DNA from: an uncultured Lachnospiraceae bacterium
GTDB lineage: Bacteria; Bacillota; Clostridia; Lachnospirales; Lachnospiraceae
DNA: 26,131 bases
NCBI GenBank assembly: GCA_910589635.1
Contig: CAJUTD010000008.1
Coordinates: forward strand, 38,911-65,041
Direction of reading: 5' to 3'
Below the pieces are notes generated by a model, which made no database searches, had not been told where the DNA came from, and saw only the letters and a program-made list of their open reading frames with translations. Position 1 is the stretch's first letter; every line of letters starts with the position of its first letter. The position numbers and the translations under genes are program-made. Shown here in pieces: positions 1-8,099 of this stretch.

Positions 1-1508
1 GATTTCTGATATTCCTCCCTTCCCAAAAACAGGTGCCTGTATTTCCGTCCAGATGCCAGCTCTTTCTTTGTCTCCTCCAACGTGGAACAGATACGATAGC
101 GTATGCCCAGATTTTCACCAATATGATTCATCAACTCCTGGTATGTTTTCTTAACAAACGCATGGCTGAATTTATCCATACGAATATAGCACAGGCAGTC
201 TTGTCCCTCTGCCTCATGCACCTGAATCATCGGTTTATCTTCCACAACCTTTTGCGGGATTACCACAGTGAATTCTGTTCCCTCACCATATCTGCTGGTA
301 ACATGGAGCACACCGCCCATTTTGCGCACAAGCTGTTTAGAAATTGCCAATCCAAGACCCGTGCCTTCAATACTACGGTTCTTTTTCGTATCTACCTGGC
401 TGAAACTCTGGAAAATCTTATCCATATTTTCTTCCTTAATGCCAATACCACTGTCCCTGATTGTGAAAATCAGATTCACCCCATAGCTTTCTTTGCGGGC
501 ATGTATTTGAAACAGAACGCCTCCCTCATGGGTAAATTTAATGGCGTTTGTCAGAAGATTTATGATAACCTGACGAATGCGGATTTCATCTCCATATAAC
601 TGGTCGGGAATACTTGGGTCACAATCCACCATAAATTCAATCGCTTTGTTACCTTTGCGCGCCATCGCCATGTTGATAATATCATTGAGCATGGATGACA
701 CTTGGTAGGATTCACAGATAAGGTCCATCTTCCCGGATTCAATTTTGGAAAAATCTAAAAGGTCATTGATAATTCCCAGAAGGTTCCTGCCGGACAGATG
801 GATATTATTACAATTATCGCGCACCTCTTCCGACAAATCCTTCTCGTTAAGCACCAGCTCACACATACCCATAATAGCATTCATAGGCGTACGGTTTTCA
901 TGGCTCATATTTGCCAGGAAATCACTTTTCGCATGGCTCGCCTCCTCCGCTTTCAAAAGAAGTTCCCGCTGCTGCCTCTGATAACACCAAATCCGGTACT
1001 GAATCATAATGCACATAAACGTCTCTGCCAAATACACTAACGGAAAACGCGTTCGGTAAGTAATGGTATATGCATATCCCAACTCATGCAGCGGCGACCA
1101 CATATAAATTGCCGACATTCCTCCCAGCAGAAGGCAGACAATCCCACCATAAAATAAATTTAAGAAATACATAACCGCAGGAGGCACCAAAAACAGCCAC
1201 ACCAGGCTAAAGCCATGCTCTCCGCCGTTTACAACAAAATACATCATCATTACCATTACCGCGCCGACAACATTATATGTCACAAAACGAATCTTCTTCC
1301 AGACTGTCAGCAGAAAGGTATTAAACAACATCAATACTCCGGTTCCACCTGTAATCCAAGCCATACGCAGAGAACCGACCGACAAGTTCACAATACACAT
1401 GATGCCCCCGACCAACACAAACAACATACAGAAACTTCGCATATTATTGATATCCAGCCCGCCTGCATCATTTTTTATAGCTAATAATAAATTTCTTCTT
1501 GTCTCCAT
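1..1508 (-). CDS. Membrane sensor histidine kinase, 3' end cut by window edge
   Basis: The frame is open from an ATG at 1508 to the left edge (502 codons visible, C-terminus missing). The first ~150 residues hold about five or six hydrophobic segments with short loops and no large extracellular domain. A HisKA dimerisation domain follows with phosphoacceptor His203, then a HATPase_c domain with an N box (NLLTNAIKF), G1 box (DSGIGI) and G2 box (GTGLGLAI). After the ATPase the protein continues for at least 70 residues, which may be the start of a degenerate receiver domain; this would make it a hybrid kinase. The H-box reads SHENRTP, with Asn205 in place of the usual Ile/Leu. It is the last gene of the operon, 51 bp after the HD-GYP regulator, with only a weak upstream GGGA. 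It probably feeds the same pathway as the two genes before it (inference). Confidence 0.85.
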   Translation of the reverse strand, partial: METRRNLLLAIKNDAGGLDINNMRSFCMLFVLVGGIMCIVNLSVGSLRMAWITGGTGVLMLFNTFLLTVWKKIRFVTYNVVGAVMVMMMYFVVNGGEHGFSLVWLFLVPPAVMYFLNLFYGGIVCLLLGGMSAIYMWSPLHELGYAYTITYRTRFPLVYLAETFMCIMIQYRIWCYQRQQRELLLKAEEASHAKSDFLANMSHENRTPMNAIMGMCELVLNEKDLSEEVRDNCNNIHLSGRNLLGIINDLLDFSKIESGKMDLICESYQVSSMLNDIINMAMARKGNKAIEFMVDCDPSIPDQLYGDEIRIRQVIINLLTNAIKFTHEGGVLFQIHARKESYGVNLIFTIRDSGIGIKEENMDKIFQSFSQVDTKKNRSIEGTGLGLAISKQLVRKMGGVLHVTSRYGEGTEFTVVIPQKVVEDKPMIQVHEAEGQDCLCYIRMDKFSHAFVKKTYQELMNHIGENLGIRYRICSTLEETKKELASGRKYRHLFLGREEYQK

Positions 1509-1559
1509 ATATTTTTCCAATCCCAATCACTGTAGTCTGTTGTTTACACCGCCTTATCC

Positions 1560-2612
1560 CTACGCCGCCTCATATTCCTTCATCAGCTGGCGCAGCTCGT
1601 CTTCGGCAGCCACAAAGACATCCAATAGTTTCGGCTCAAAGCTTTTCCCCCGCTCATCCTCCATAATGGCAAATGCCTGTTCCAAAGACATCCCTTTCTT
1701 ATACTGACGCTCCGATACCAAAGCATCAAACACATCAGCAATGGCAAGTATCCGTGCCGACAGAGGTATTTCCTCACCTTTTAACCCCCTGGGGTAACCG
1801 CCGCCCGCCCATTTTTCATGATGGCAGGCCGCCATATCGCAGGCTATCTCCACAAATTCCTGCTCTGCAATGCGGCTCATATTTTCTCGGATGAGCCTGC
1901 CACCTTCCTCGGCATGAATCTGGATCATCTCATGCTCTTCCTTGGTAAGTTTCCCTGGTTTCTGTAAAACTGCGTCAGGAATGGCAATTTTGCCAATATC
2001 GTGCAAAGGCGCAGCTTTCCTCATATAATTCACATAATCGTGCGTCAACTGTTCTGTGTACAATCCCTGCTCCTGCATTTTCTCCACCAGCAGATTCACA
2101 TAGCCGCTGGTACGTTTGACATGCTCCCCTGTGGTACCGTCACGGCTCTCTATCAGATTCGCCATAGAAAAAATGATATCTTGCTGCAATTGGGTAATCC
2201 TCTGCAATTGCTGCTCTACCATTTGTTCCAGGCTTCTTCTGTAACCTTCAAGCTCTATCGTCCTGTGCACTCTCTGCATCATGATTGCCGGCACAAACGG
2301 CTTACCGATATAATCGACAGCTCCCAGTTTAAAGCATTCTTCCTCTGTCTGTTCGGTACGATCTGCCGTCAGGAAAATAACCGGAATCTTACGCCACTGC
2401 CCATTCTCCTGTATCTTCTTCATAACTTCAAACCCATCCATATCCGGCATCTGAATGTCCAAAAGTATAAGATCTGGACAGTTTTTACCCAGATAACGCA
2501 GCGCAAGTTCCCCGGAGTTCACTGCTGCAACATGGTAATCCTCCGCCAGCAGCTTCTGCGCCATCATCAGGTTCAGCCTGTCATCATCCACCACCAATAT
2601 TGTCCTTTTCAT
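1560..2612 (-). CDS. Response regulator with HD-GYP output domain
   Basis: A 350-residue two-domain regulator. Residues 1-120 are a CheY-like receiver with acidic cluster Asp9-Asp11, phosphoacceptor Asp52, Thr82 and Lys104. Residues ~145-345 are an HD-GYP domain with His164, the His204-Asp205 pair, His233, His264-His265 and the Gly-Tyr-Pro triad at 272-274. HD-GYP proteins with these residues hydrolyse cyclic di-GMP (or related cyclic dinucleotides) on a di-iron or tri-iron centre, so phosphorylation here probably controls second-messenger breakdown. I chose ATG 2612 because it forms an ATGA overlap with the stop of the upstream kinase and follows GGGAGG by a normal spacing; an in-frame ATG at 2630 would lie upstream of that site. 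It is translationally coupled to the hybrid kinase, its likely phosphodonor. The nucleotide substrate cannot be read from the sequence. Confidence 0.92.
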   Translation of the reverse strand: MKRTILVVDDDRLNLMMAQKLLAEDYHVAAVNSGELALRYLGKNCPDLILLDIQMPDMDGFEVMKKIQENGQWRKIPVIFLTADRTEQTEEECFKLGAVDYIGKPFVPAIMMQRVHRTIELEGYRRSLEQMVEQQLQRITQLQQDIIFSMANLIESRDGTTGEHVKRTSGYVNLLVEKMQEQGLYTEQLTHDYVNYMRKAAPLHDIGKIAIPDAVLQKPGKLTKEEHEMIQIHAEEGGRLIRENMSRIAEQEFVEIACDMAACHHEKWAGGGYPRGLKGEEIPLSARILAIADVFDALVSERQYKKGMSLEQAFAIMEDERGKSFEPKLLDVFVAAEDELRQLMKEYEAA

Positions 2613-5600
2613 TTTATCGTAACCTCCCATTCTTCTAACCAGTCCTGTAAACGTTTTTCCGCACTGTCATAATCAAAATCATGGACAAATTGGCGCACTT
2701 CCTCCAACACTTTCTCTGTGCGCATGGATGAGAGTTTCTCTATCTGCTCTAACGCCTCGCCCATCTCGTATCCCCGGACTTGTTCCAGAAGAACATGGCA
2801 TCCCTCCAAATACTCCTCCGAGGGCAGCGTTTCCCCGCCCTCCTCTTGCCGGCGCACATCTTCCTCTTCTTTCAAACCAAGTATATGCGCCGCCTCTATT
2901 AAGACATCCTGATATATCTTAAAGAATTGCCGCCAATGCGCTTCTAACTCTTGTAAATTGTTTTCTTTTGCCGCCATTTCCTGCTGCTTCGCCTGTTCGG
3001 AGAGCCCGACGGCGCCAATCGTAAGGGATGTACTCTTAATGGCATGGGCAATAATGCCATAGTCCTGCCAATCTTTTTCCTCATAGAGACGCGGCATTTT
3101 TTTCTTATATTCCTGTCCCTGCTCATAGTACGCCTGTAAGATTTCCAGATACATCTCTTTGTCATTTCCGCAATATGGCATTCCCGCGCTGGAATCTATC
3201 AATCCGTTGATAACTGTTTTCTGTGTGCGCGCCTCTGCCGGCTTCTCTTTTGGCGCTTCCTGTCCTCCCGCCTCTACCGGCTTTTCCGTTTCTTGCCTGG
3301 GTATCGGCACATCCTTCAAAATTTCCTCCCAGCCTGTCTCCGAGCGATGCTGCAACTCTTCTACTTGGAAAGAAACTTTCTCTTCCGGCAAATATTTCGC
3401 CAGCGTCTGCTCTAGTTTTTCTACGACGATCGGCTTGGACAAATATTCGTCAAATCCCGCTCTGAGATATTCCTCCCTGCTGCCCGCAACCGCATTTGCC
3501 GTCAGCGCCACGACCGGCGTGTTCCTATTGGGATTATCTGTTTCCTGACGAAGACGGTGCAGCGTAGAGACGCCATCCGGGTCCGGCATCATATGGTCCA
3601 TAAAAATCAGGTCGTACTTCTTACCACGGGTCAATTCCATACATTCGCTTCCGCTCATAACTGTATCAAGCTGAATCTGCGTGCGCTTTAGAAGTCCCCG
3701 CACCACCGCCAGGTTCATCTCATTGTCATCAACCGACAACACGCGCGCCTGTGGCGCCAGCAAATATTCCCGCGGCTTGGAAAGCTCCTTGCGCTCCCGT
3801 TCAAACGCTTCCTGTAGGTTTCCAATGGGATAAGCGTCTTCAATTTGCTGCGGAATCCTCACGGTAAATATTGTGCCTGCTCCATACACACTCTGCACGC
3901 GAATATCACCATCCATCTGTTCCACAAACCGTTTCGCAAGATTAAGCCCCAGGCCGGAGCCCTGAACCGTGCGGTATCCGTCTTCCTCTAATTTGGCAAA
4001 ACTGTCATAAAGCCTGCCTAGTTCCTCATCGCGAATCCCGCTTCCCGTATCTGCAACAGAATAGACCAGACAAAAACTTCCGTCATCTGCCCATTCCCCC
4101 TGCGCGCTGAATGTAATCGTGCCCTTCTGGGTAAACTTGAGACTGTTACTGAACAATTGGTTTAACACCTTGCGTATGCGCACCTCATCTCCCACCAAGA
4201 TAGAGGGCAAATCCTCGTCTACACTAAGCCTGACATTTAGATGTTTCTTCTCTGCTCTTGCCTGCAACACATGGATCGTATCATTGAGCAGCGAAGAAAG
4301 ATAGTATGAGCTGTTGGCTATATCAAGGCTTCCCGCTTCCATCTGCGAGAAATCCAGCACATCATTCACCAAACTCAGCAATGTTTTGCTGGCGCTGCCA
4401 ATGTTTCTGGCATATTCCTCGAGCAAAGGATCATGATTTTCCCTGAGAATCATTTCATTCATACCAATTACCGTATTGATAGGCGTACGGATTTCATGTG
4501 ACATATTGGCTAAAAATTTACCTTTCGATTCATTGGCTAAGATGGCGCGCTGCCGCTCTCTTTCCATATAGAACAGCCTGCGCACATTTTCCACAATTGC
4601 CAGAACCAGCAGGCACATAAGACCCAGACAGAAGATTGTCCCTGTACTGCCCTTCTGTCTGAAAAGGGCGAATGACAGCTCCACAGCCGCTGAAAGCGCC
4701 AGAAGGAGCATACCTGCCGCCACAAGCGGATAACCGGAAATCTTTTTCTTGCGTAAGTCCCGGTACATAGAAAATAAAATATACAGAAAAGAAACAACCG
4801 CCCACACACATATGGTAAAAGCATACTCCATGAATTCCACCTGGTTTGTAACCTGGAGAAACGTGCAGGCCCCAAATTGTAGAATCACCATAAATTCCAA
4901 AAAAACATATCCCTTCTGATAACGCTGCTTCTGCACACTATCCATGTAAATGAGTAATGGGAACAGCGCCAGCATCGCCGCCAGATATGACAGTGCAGAT
5001 GCCACTGAAACGTTGGGAAACAGGAATTGGCGCATCTTAGAGCCTGCCACCAGCCACAATGATGCGAGAAACGTTCCCCACGCAAGATACTCTAGAACAA
5101 TCTCAATATGGTAAAAACGACGCAAAACCACACTGAGCAAAATGCTGATACCACTTAACAATAACAAGAACAGCGCCAGAAACAGGCCACTCCCATGTTG
5201 TTTCATCAACTGGGCCAGAATCCCCATTCTATCTCCTATGTACACTGTGTTCAAAGTACCTGAAAAAGATGAGTCGGAAACGGAGGTAATGCGGAACACC
5301 TTACCGGCATCCTCCCTGGTAAGTTTAAGAAAAACATAGGCTCCTGGACAATTCTTGCCAAAAGGCATAGAGCCTTCCGCATTATAACGCCGTCTCACTA
5401 CCTGATCTACGAGCAGTTCCAATTCCTGCCATGTACCCATAGTGCATAACCAGGTATCTTCCTCCAAATCTTTCGGCAGCACTGTTTCAATACTGACACT
5501 CTCGAGGGGGTCTGCCGGGCATTTGCCCGGAACCTCCACTTGATTTCTGCTGCCATCGGGCAGAACGCGCACCCAGCCTTCCGAGAGCGTCCCGCACTTT

Positions 5601-5740
5601 CCGACCTCGCGGACGCCCTCGCCCGGCAGGCACAATTCTCCCCAAATGCCAAACAGAATTACCCCCAATACCATCAGCACAAAAACCCCTCTGCTTCCTG
5701 TTGAAACTTTCCCGCTAAAACCTTTCACATTTTCCTCCAT
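2609..5740 (-). CDS. 7TM hybrid sensor histidine kinase with receiver and Hpt domains
   Basis: A 1043-residue kinase. An N-terminal membrane segment (~17-35) is followed by an extracellular region (~36-183) and about seven membrane helices (~184-395), the layout of 7TMR-DISM sensors. Next come HisKA (phospho-His415, SHEIRTP), HATPase_c (N box NQLFSNSLKF, DTGSGI, GSGLGLNL), a receiver with Asp715 (FMDHMMPDPDG) and a C-terminal Hpt domain with His899 (AHAIKSTS). All four phosphotransfer sites are present, so a His-Asp-His-Asp relay ending on the HD-GYP regulator is plausible. Start: ATG 5740 is the longest, but it has only GGAG one base upstream, while GGAGG lies just inside the frame, five bases before an in-frame GTG at 5728. 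The true start may be that GTG, which also gives a cleaner signal-anchor. The gene lies 87 bp after the GH112 stop with no clear terminator between. Confidence 0.93.
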   Translation of the reverse strand: MEENVKGFSGKVSTGSRGVFVLMVLGVILFGIWGELCLPGEGVREVGKCGTLSEGWVRVLPDGSRNQVEVPGKCPADPLESVSIETVLPKDLEEDTWLCTMGTWQELELLVDQVVRRRYNAEGSMPFGKNCPGAYVFLKLTREDAGKVFRITSVSDSSFSGTLNTVYIGDRMGILAQLMKQHGSGLFLALFLLLLSGISILLSVVLRRFYHIEIVLEYLAWGTFLASLWLVAGSKMRQFLFPNVSVASALSYLAAMLALFPLLIYMDSVQKQRYQKGYVFLEFMVILQFGACTFLQVTNQVEFMEYAFTICVWAVVSFLYILFSMYRDLRKKKISGYPLVAAGMLLLALSAAVELSFALFRQKGSTGTIFCLGLMCLLVLAIVENVRRLFYMERERQRAILANESKGKFLANMSHEIRTPINTVIGMNEMILRENHDPLLEEYARNIGSASKTLLSLVNDVLDFSQMEAGSLDIANSSYYLSSLLNDTIHVLQARAEKKHLNVRLSVDEDLPSILVGDEVRIRKVLNQLFSNSLKFTQKGTITFSAQGEWADDGSFCLVYSVADTGSGIRDEELGRLYDSFAKLEEDGYRTVQGSGLGLNLAKRFVEQMDGDIRVQSVYGAGTIFTVRIPQQIEDAYPIGNLQEAFERERKELSKPREYLLAPQARVLSVDDNEMNLAVVRGLLKRTQIQLDTVMSGSECMELTRGKKYDLIFMDHMMPDPDGVSTLHRLRQETDNPNRNTPVVALTANAVAGSREEYLRAGFDEYLSKPIVVEKLEQTLAKYLPEEKVSFQVEELQHRSETGWEEILKDVPIPRQETEKPVEAGGQEAPKEKPAEARTQKTVINGLIDSSAGMPYCGNDKEMYLEILQAYYEQGQEYKKKMPRLYEEKDWQDYGIIAHAIKSTSLTIGAVGLSEQAKQQEMAAKENNLQELEAHWRQFFKIYQDVLIEAAHILGLKEEEDVRRQEEGGETLPSEEYLEGCHVLLEQVRGYEMGEALEQIEKLSSMRTEKVLEEVRQFVHDFDYDSAEKRLQDWLEEWEVTIK

Positions 5741-5827
5741 ACTCCATCCGAACCTAACGCAAGACCTGATTTACTCTGTTCCCCTATATCCGCAAATGGC
5801 ACAACATCTAATTTACCTTATCGCCTA

Positions 5828-7987
5828 TCAGTCAATGCCATACCAACATATCTGATTTGCCTCAAGATGTACGGAAAAGCTCTCACCGCTTCCTTTATAC
5901 ACCACAGTCTCCTGCGGTTCATAGGTGTTGTTTACCACACAGAATTTCTTATTCTCAGGGTATGCATGCACTTCCACATTGAAATTACTGCTGAACCACT
6001 TATGCAATTCCTCATCCCCATGCGCACTCCAAAGGATTGCGCGGTACAAAAGACGGCTGTTCTCAAAGCTATAAGGTAATCCTCCCATATACACTGCGCG
6101 CCCCTGACCAAAATCGTTGACCGCAAGTTGTACTTCTTTCTCATGTTGGCTGAGAATCTTTGTTCCTTCCAAAGCATAAATATTCTTCTGGCTTTCGCCA
6201 AAATCAATTTCCGCAGAGCAATCCTCAGTTATAAAATGTTTATGCACCTGCCAATTATACTTATCATAGCCCAGCGTAAATCCGCGCTCTTCCTCCACGC
6301 CAAACACATTCGCCAACTGAAAGAAACGGCCGTTTGCCTGATGCGCGCTGGGTTCTCCCACGCCAATGATACCGCCGCCGTCATAGATAAATTTCTTAAT
6401 CGCCGTCACGACCGTTTCCTCACACCACCATTCCCCGCCGGAATGCGCAGTGTCCGCGCCGCCAGCATTGATGAGTACGTCAACATCAGCTAATATTTGC
6501 GGATTTTGCTTGATATCCTGAAAACTGATAAATACCACATCAAAAGGCGCGCCGGACAAGGCTTCTATCACCCCGGCATAAGAATAATTCTGCTTTTGGT
6601 ATAATGCGTGGTGCACCATATGGCAGCCCCAGGCACGCATTTTACCCCAGCAGTTTAATACTGCCACCTTTTTCACACAGTAAGGCACACAGCCTTTGAC
6701 ATTATCGTAAAGTTCACGGAATTCGTCGCAAACACTCTCCACATACTCTACAAATTCCGGGAAATCCAACGCTAATTTGAGATAGCCACCGTAGCCTATA
6801 CGGTCAATGGGCTTGCGCAGAATTGCACGGCGCGCCGTCACCCAGTTGACTTTCGCCTCCTTGACCGGGTCTCCCCCTTCGCAGAAGGTATCGGGGAAGA
6901 AATATGGCAGCAGCCGTCCTTCTGTATATTTCACGCCCTCAATATCACTGATAAGCCGCAGCGTAGAGCCATTTCCCACGCTTCCGACCACTGCATCCAG
7001 GCCAATAGATGCAAACTCTTCCAAAAAGGGTTCCGTGCCAATCCAGTGATCGCCCAGAAACATCATGGCTTCCTTGCCACACTCATGTGTAATATCAACC
7101 ATTTCTTTGGCAATTTTCGCCACCTCACGGCGCTGGAACGCCTGGAAATCCTGATACTCCTTAGAGGGAATGCGATACTGCCCATTATAGTACCCCTGGT
7201 CAATGATATACTCTGGCCGGAATTTGTACCCAACTTCCCGCTCAAACTGCTCTAAAATGTATGGGCTCACCGATGCGGAGTAACCATACCAATCTACATA
7301 CTTTTCTCTCGCCTGCTCGTCAAAAATCAGCGTAAATTGATGAAAAAACGTCGTAAACCGCAGCACATTTACATAAGGATGCTCCTCGATAAATCTGCGC
7401 AGCCGTTCCATGGTAAACGCATGTGTCTTGGGCTGGCGGACGTCAAACGTAAGCTGATGCTCCACATCCTGCCAGTCGTTCGTCACTGCATTGTACATAT
7501 GCACCGGGTCCCAGATAATATAGGCAAGGAAACTTACCGTGTAATCATGAAAAGCTTTGGCCTGAATGACCACTTCCCCTGACGCCTCCTCATAACGCCA
7601 CTGTTCTGCGGGCACTGCCTCCCCTGTCGTCCTGTCTATAACCTCCCACCAACGAGTGATTTCGTCCCTGGTATTGGGCTTTAGCATGTCCGGGTAAAGC
7701 CCCCGCATCAGAGGAATCCGCAAGTCGTCCTCCTTTGCCGTATAGAAAGGTGTCATCACATACATCTGTTGGATTTCTTCAGGATTGGCCTGCGCCCAGG
7801 CATTGTCCTTCCTAGTCGTATAATAGGTAGAATAAATCTTGCCATCCACATTTTTAAGCTCCTGTGGAAAATCCGTGCCATCACAATCTCGAACTGCATC
7901 CGCGCCCCACTGCTTCATCAGTTCCAATGTCTGTGGTATTACATCTAAATCCGTCGGTATCGTTACTCTTCCTCTTCTCCTGCTCAT
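5828..7987 (-). CDS. GH112 1,3-beta-galactosyl-N-acetylhexosamine phosphorylase
   Basis: A 719-residue cytoplasmic phosphorylase, normal length for GH112. Family enzymes cleave lacto-N-biose or galacto-N-biose with phosphate, giving galactose 1-phosphate and GlcNAc or GalNAc; one clade acts on galactosyl-beta-1,4-rhamnose. The characteristic stretches are present: WGADAVRDCDGT near the start, HDYTVSFLAYIIWDPVHMYN (~147-166), RFTTFFHQFTLIFDE, EAMMFLGDHWIGTEP with general acid Asp313, EGVKYTEGRLLPYFFPDTF, and a GATase-like beta/alpha domain ending in a small beta domain. Asp313 has the same number as the catalytic Asp of the Bifidobacterium longum enzyme (from memory of the family). There is no sugar transporter, hexosamine kinase or epimerase in the window, so host-glycan versus plant-glycan use stays open. 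AGGAGGG lies seven bases before ATG but inside a long hairpin. Which disaccharide it prefers cannot be decided here. Confidence 0.93.
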   Translation of the reverse strand: MSRRRGRVTIPTDLDVIPQTLELMKQWGADAVRDCDGTDFPQELKNVDGKIYSTYYTTRKDNAWAQANPEEIQQMYVMTPFYTAKEDDLRIPLMRGLYPDMLKPNTRDEITRWWEVIDRTTGEAVPAEQWRYEEASGEVVIQAKAFHDYTVSFLAYIIWDPVHMYNAVTNDWQDVEHQLTFDVRQPKTHAFTMERLRRFIEEHPYVNVLRFTTFFHQFTLIFDEQAREKYVDWYGYSASVSPYILEQFEREVGYKFRPEYIIDQGYYNGQYRIPSKEYQDFQAFQRREVAKIAKEMVDITHECGKEAMMFLGDHWIGTEPFLEEFASIGLDAVVGSVGNGSTLRLISDIEGVKYTEGRLLPYFFPDTFCEGGDPVKEAKVNWVTARRAILRKPIDRIGYGGYLKLALDFPEFVEYVESVCDEFRELYDNVKGCVPYCVKKVAVLNCWGKMRAWGCHMVHHALYQKQNYSYAGVIEALSGAPFDVVFISFQDIKQNPQILADVDVLINAGGADTAHSGGEWWCEETVVTAIKKFIYDGGGIIGVGEPSAHQANGRFFQLANVFGVEEERGFTLGYDKYNWQVHKHFITEDCSAEIDFGESQKNIYALEGTKILSQHEKEVQLAVNDFGQGRAVYMGGLPYSFENSRLLYRAILWSAHGDEELHKWFSSNFNVEVHAYPENKKFCVVNNTYEPQETVVYKGSGESFSVHLEANQICWYGID

Positions 7988-8041
7988 AAAAAACCCTCCT
8001 TTTCCTAGTTGCTACTAGCATACGAAAAAAGAAGGGTTTTT
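7988..8041 (-). promoter_or_regulatory. Leader hairpin enclosing the GH112 ribosome binding site
   Basis: On the minus strand, arm 8041-8025 (AAAAACCCTTCTTTTTT) pairs with arm 8004-7988 (GAAAAGGAGGGTTTTTT) over 17 consecutive positions, three of them G.U, and an apical CTAGT/ACTAG stem of 5 bp sits in the loop (8018-8014 and 8009-8005). The second arm contains the AGGAGGG ribosome binding site and ends in six T's directly before ATG 7987. It can therefore be read as an intrinsic terminator for the upstream trpB-like gene, as a structure that hides the ribosome binding site, or both. The inverted repeat is directly visible; the function is inferred. Confidence 0.6.
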
Positions 8042-8061
8042 ACAAGTGTTTTACTTAGACA

Positions 8062-8067
8062 ATTATA
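8062..8067 (-). promoter_or_regulatory. Putative -10 box for the GH112 gene
   Basis: A perfect TATAAT on the minus strand lies about 75 bases upstream of the GH112 start, between the trpB-like stop and the leader hairpin, preceded by a run of A's. No good -35 element is found at 16-18 bases, so the promoter may depend on an activator or the match may be chance in AT-rich DNA. If real, the leader hairpin lies wholly in the transcript. Confidence 0.35.
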
Positions 8068-8099
8068 TTTTTTTACCGTTTTATATGTTCTGGCTTCTC

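Noticed and set aside
2001..2672. A 223-codon open frame on the plus strand opposite the HD-GYP regulator.
   Set aside because: It is antisense to a gene with all catalytic motifs, has a composition typical of reversed coding sequence (many His, Gln, Leu) and no ribosome binding site.
5741..5827. A promoter (TTAGAT, 17 bases, TATAGG) before the hybrid kinase.
   Set aside because: Both hexamers are poor matches; reading through from the GH112 gene is as likely, so I did not list it.
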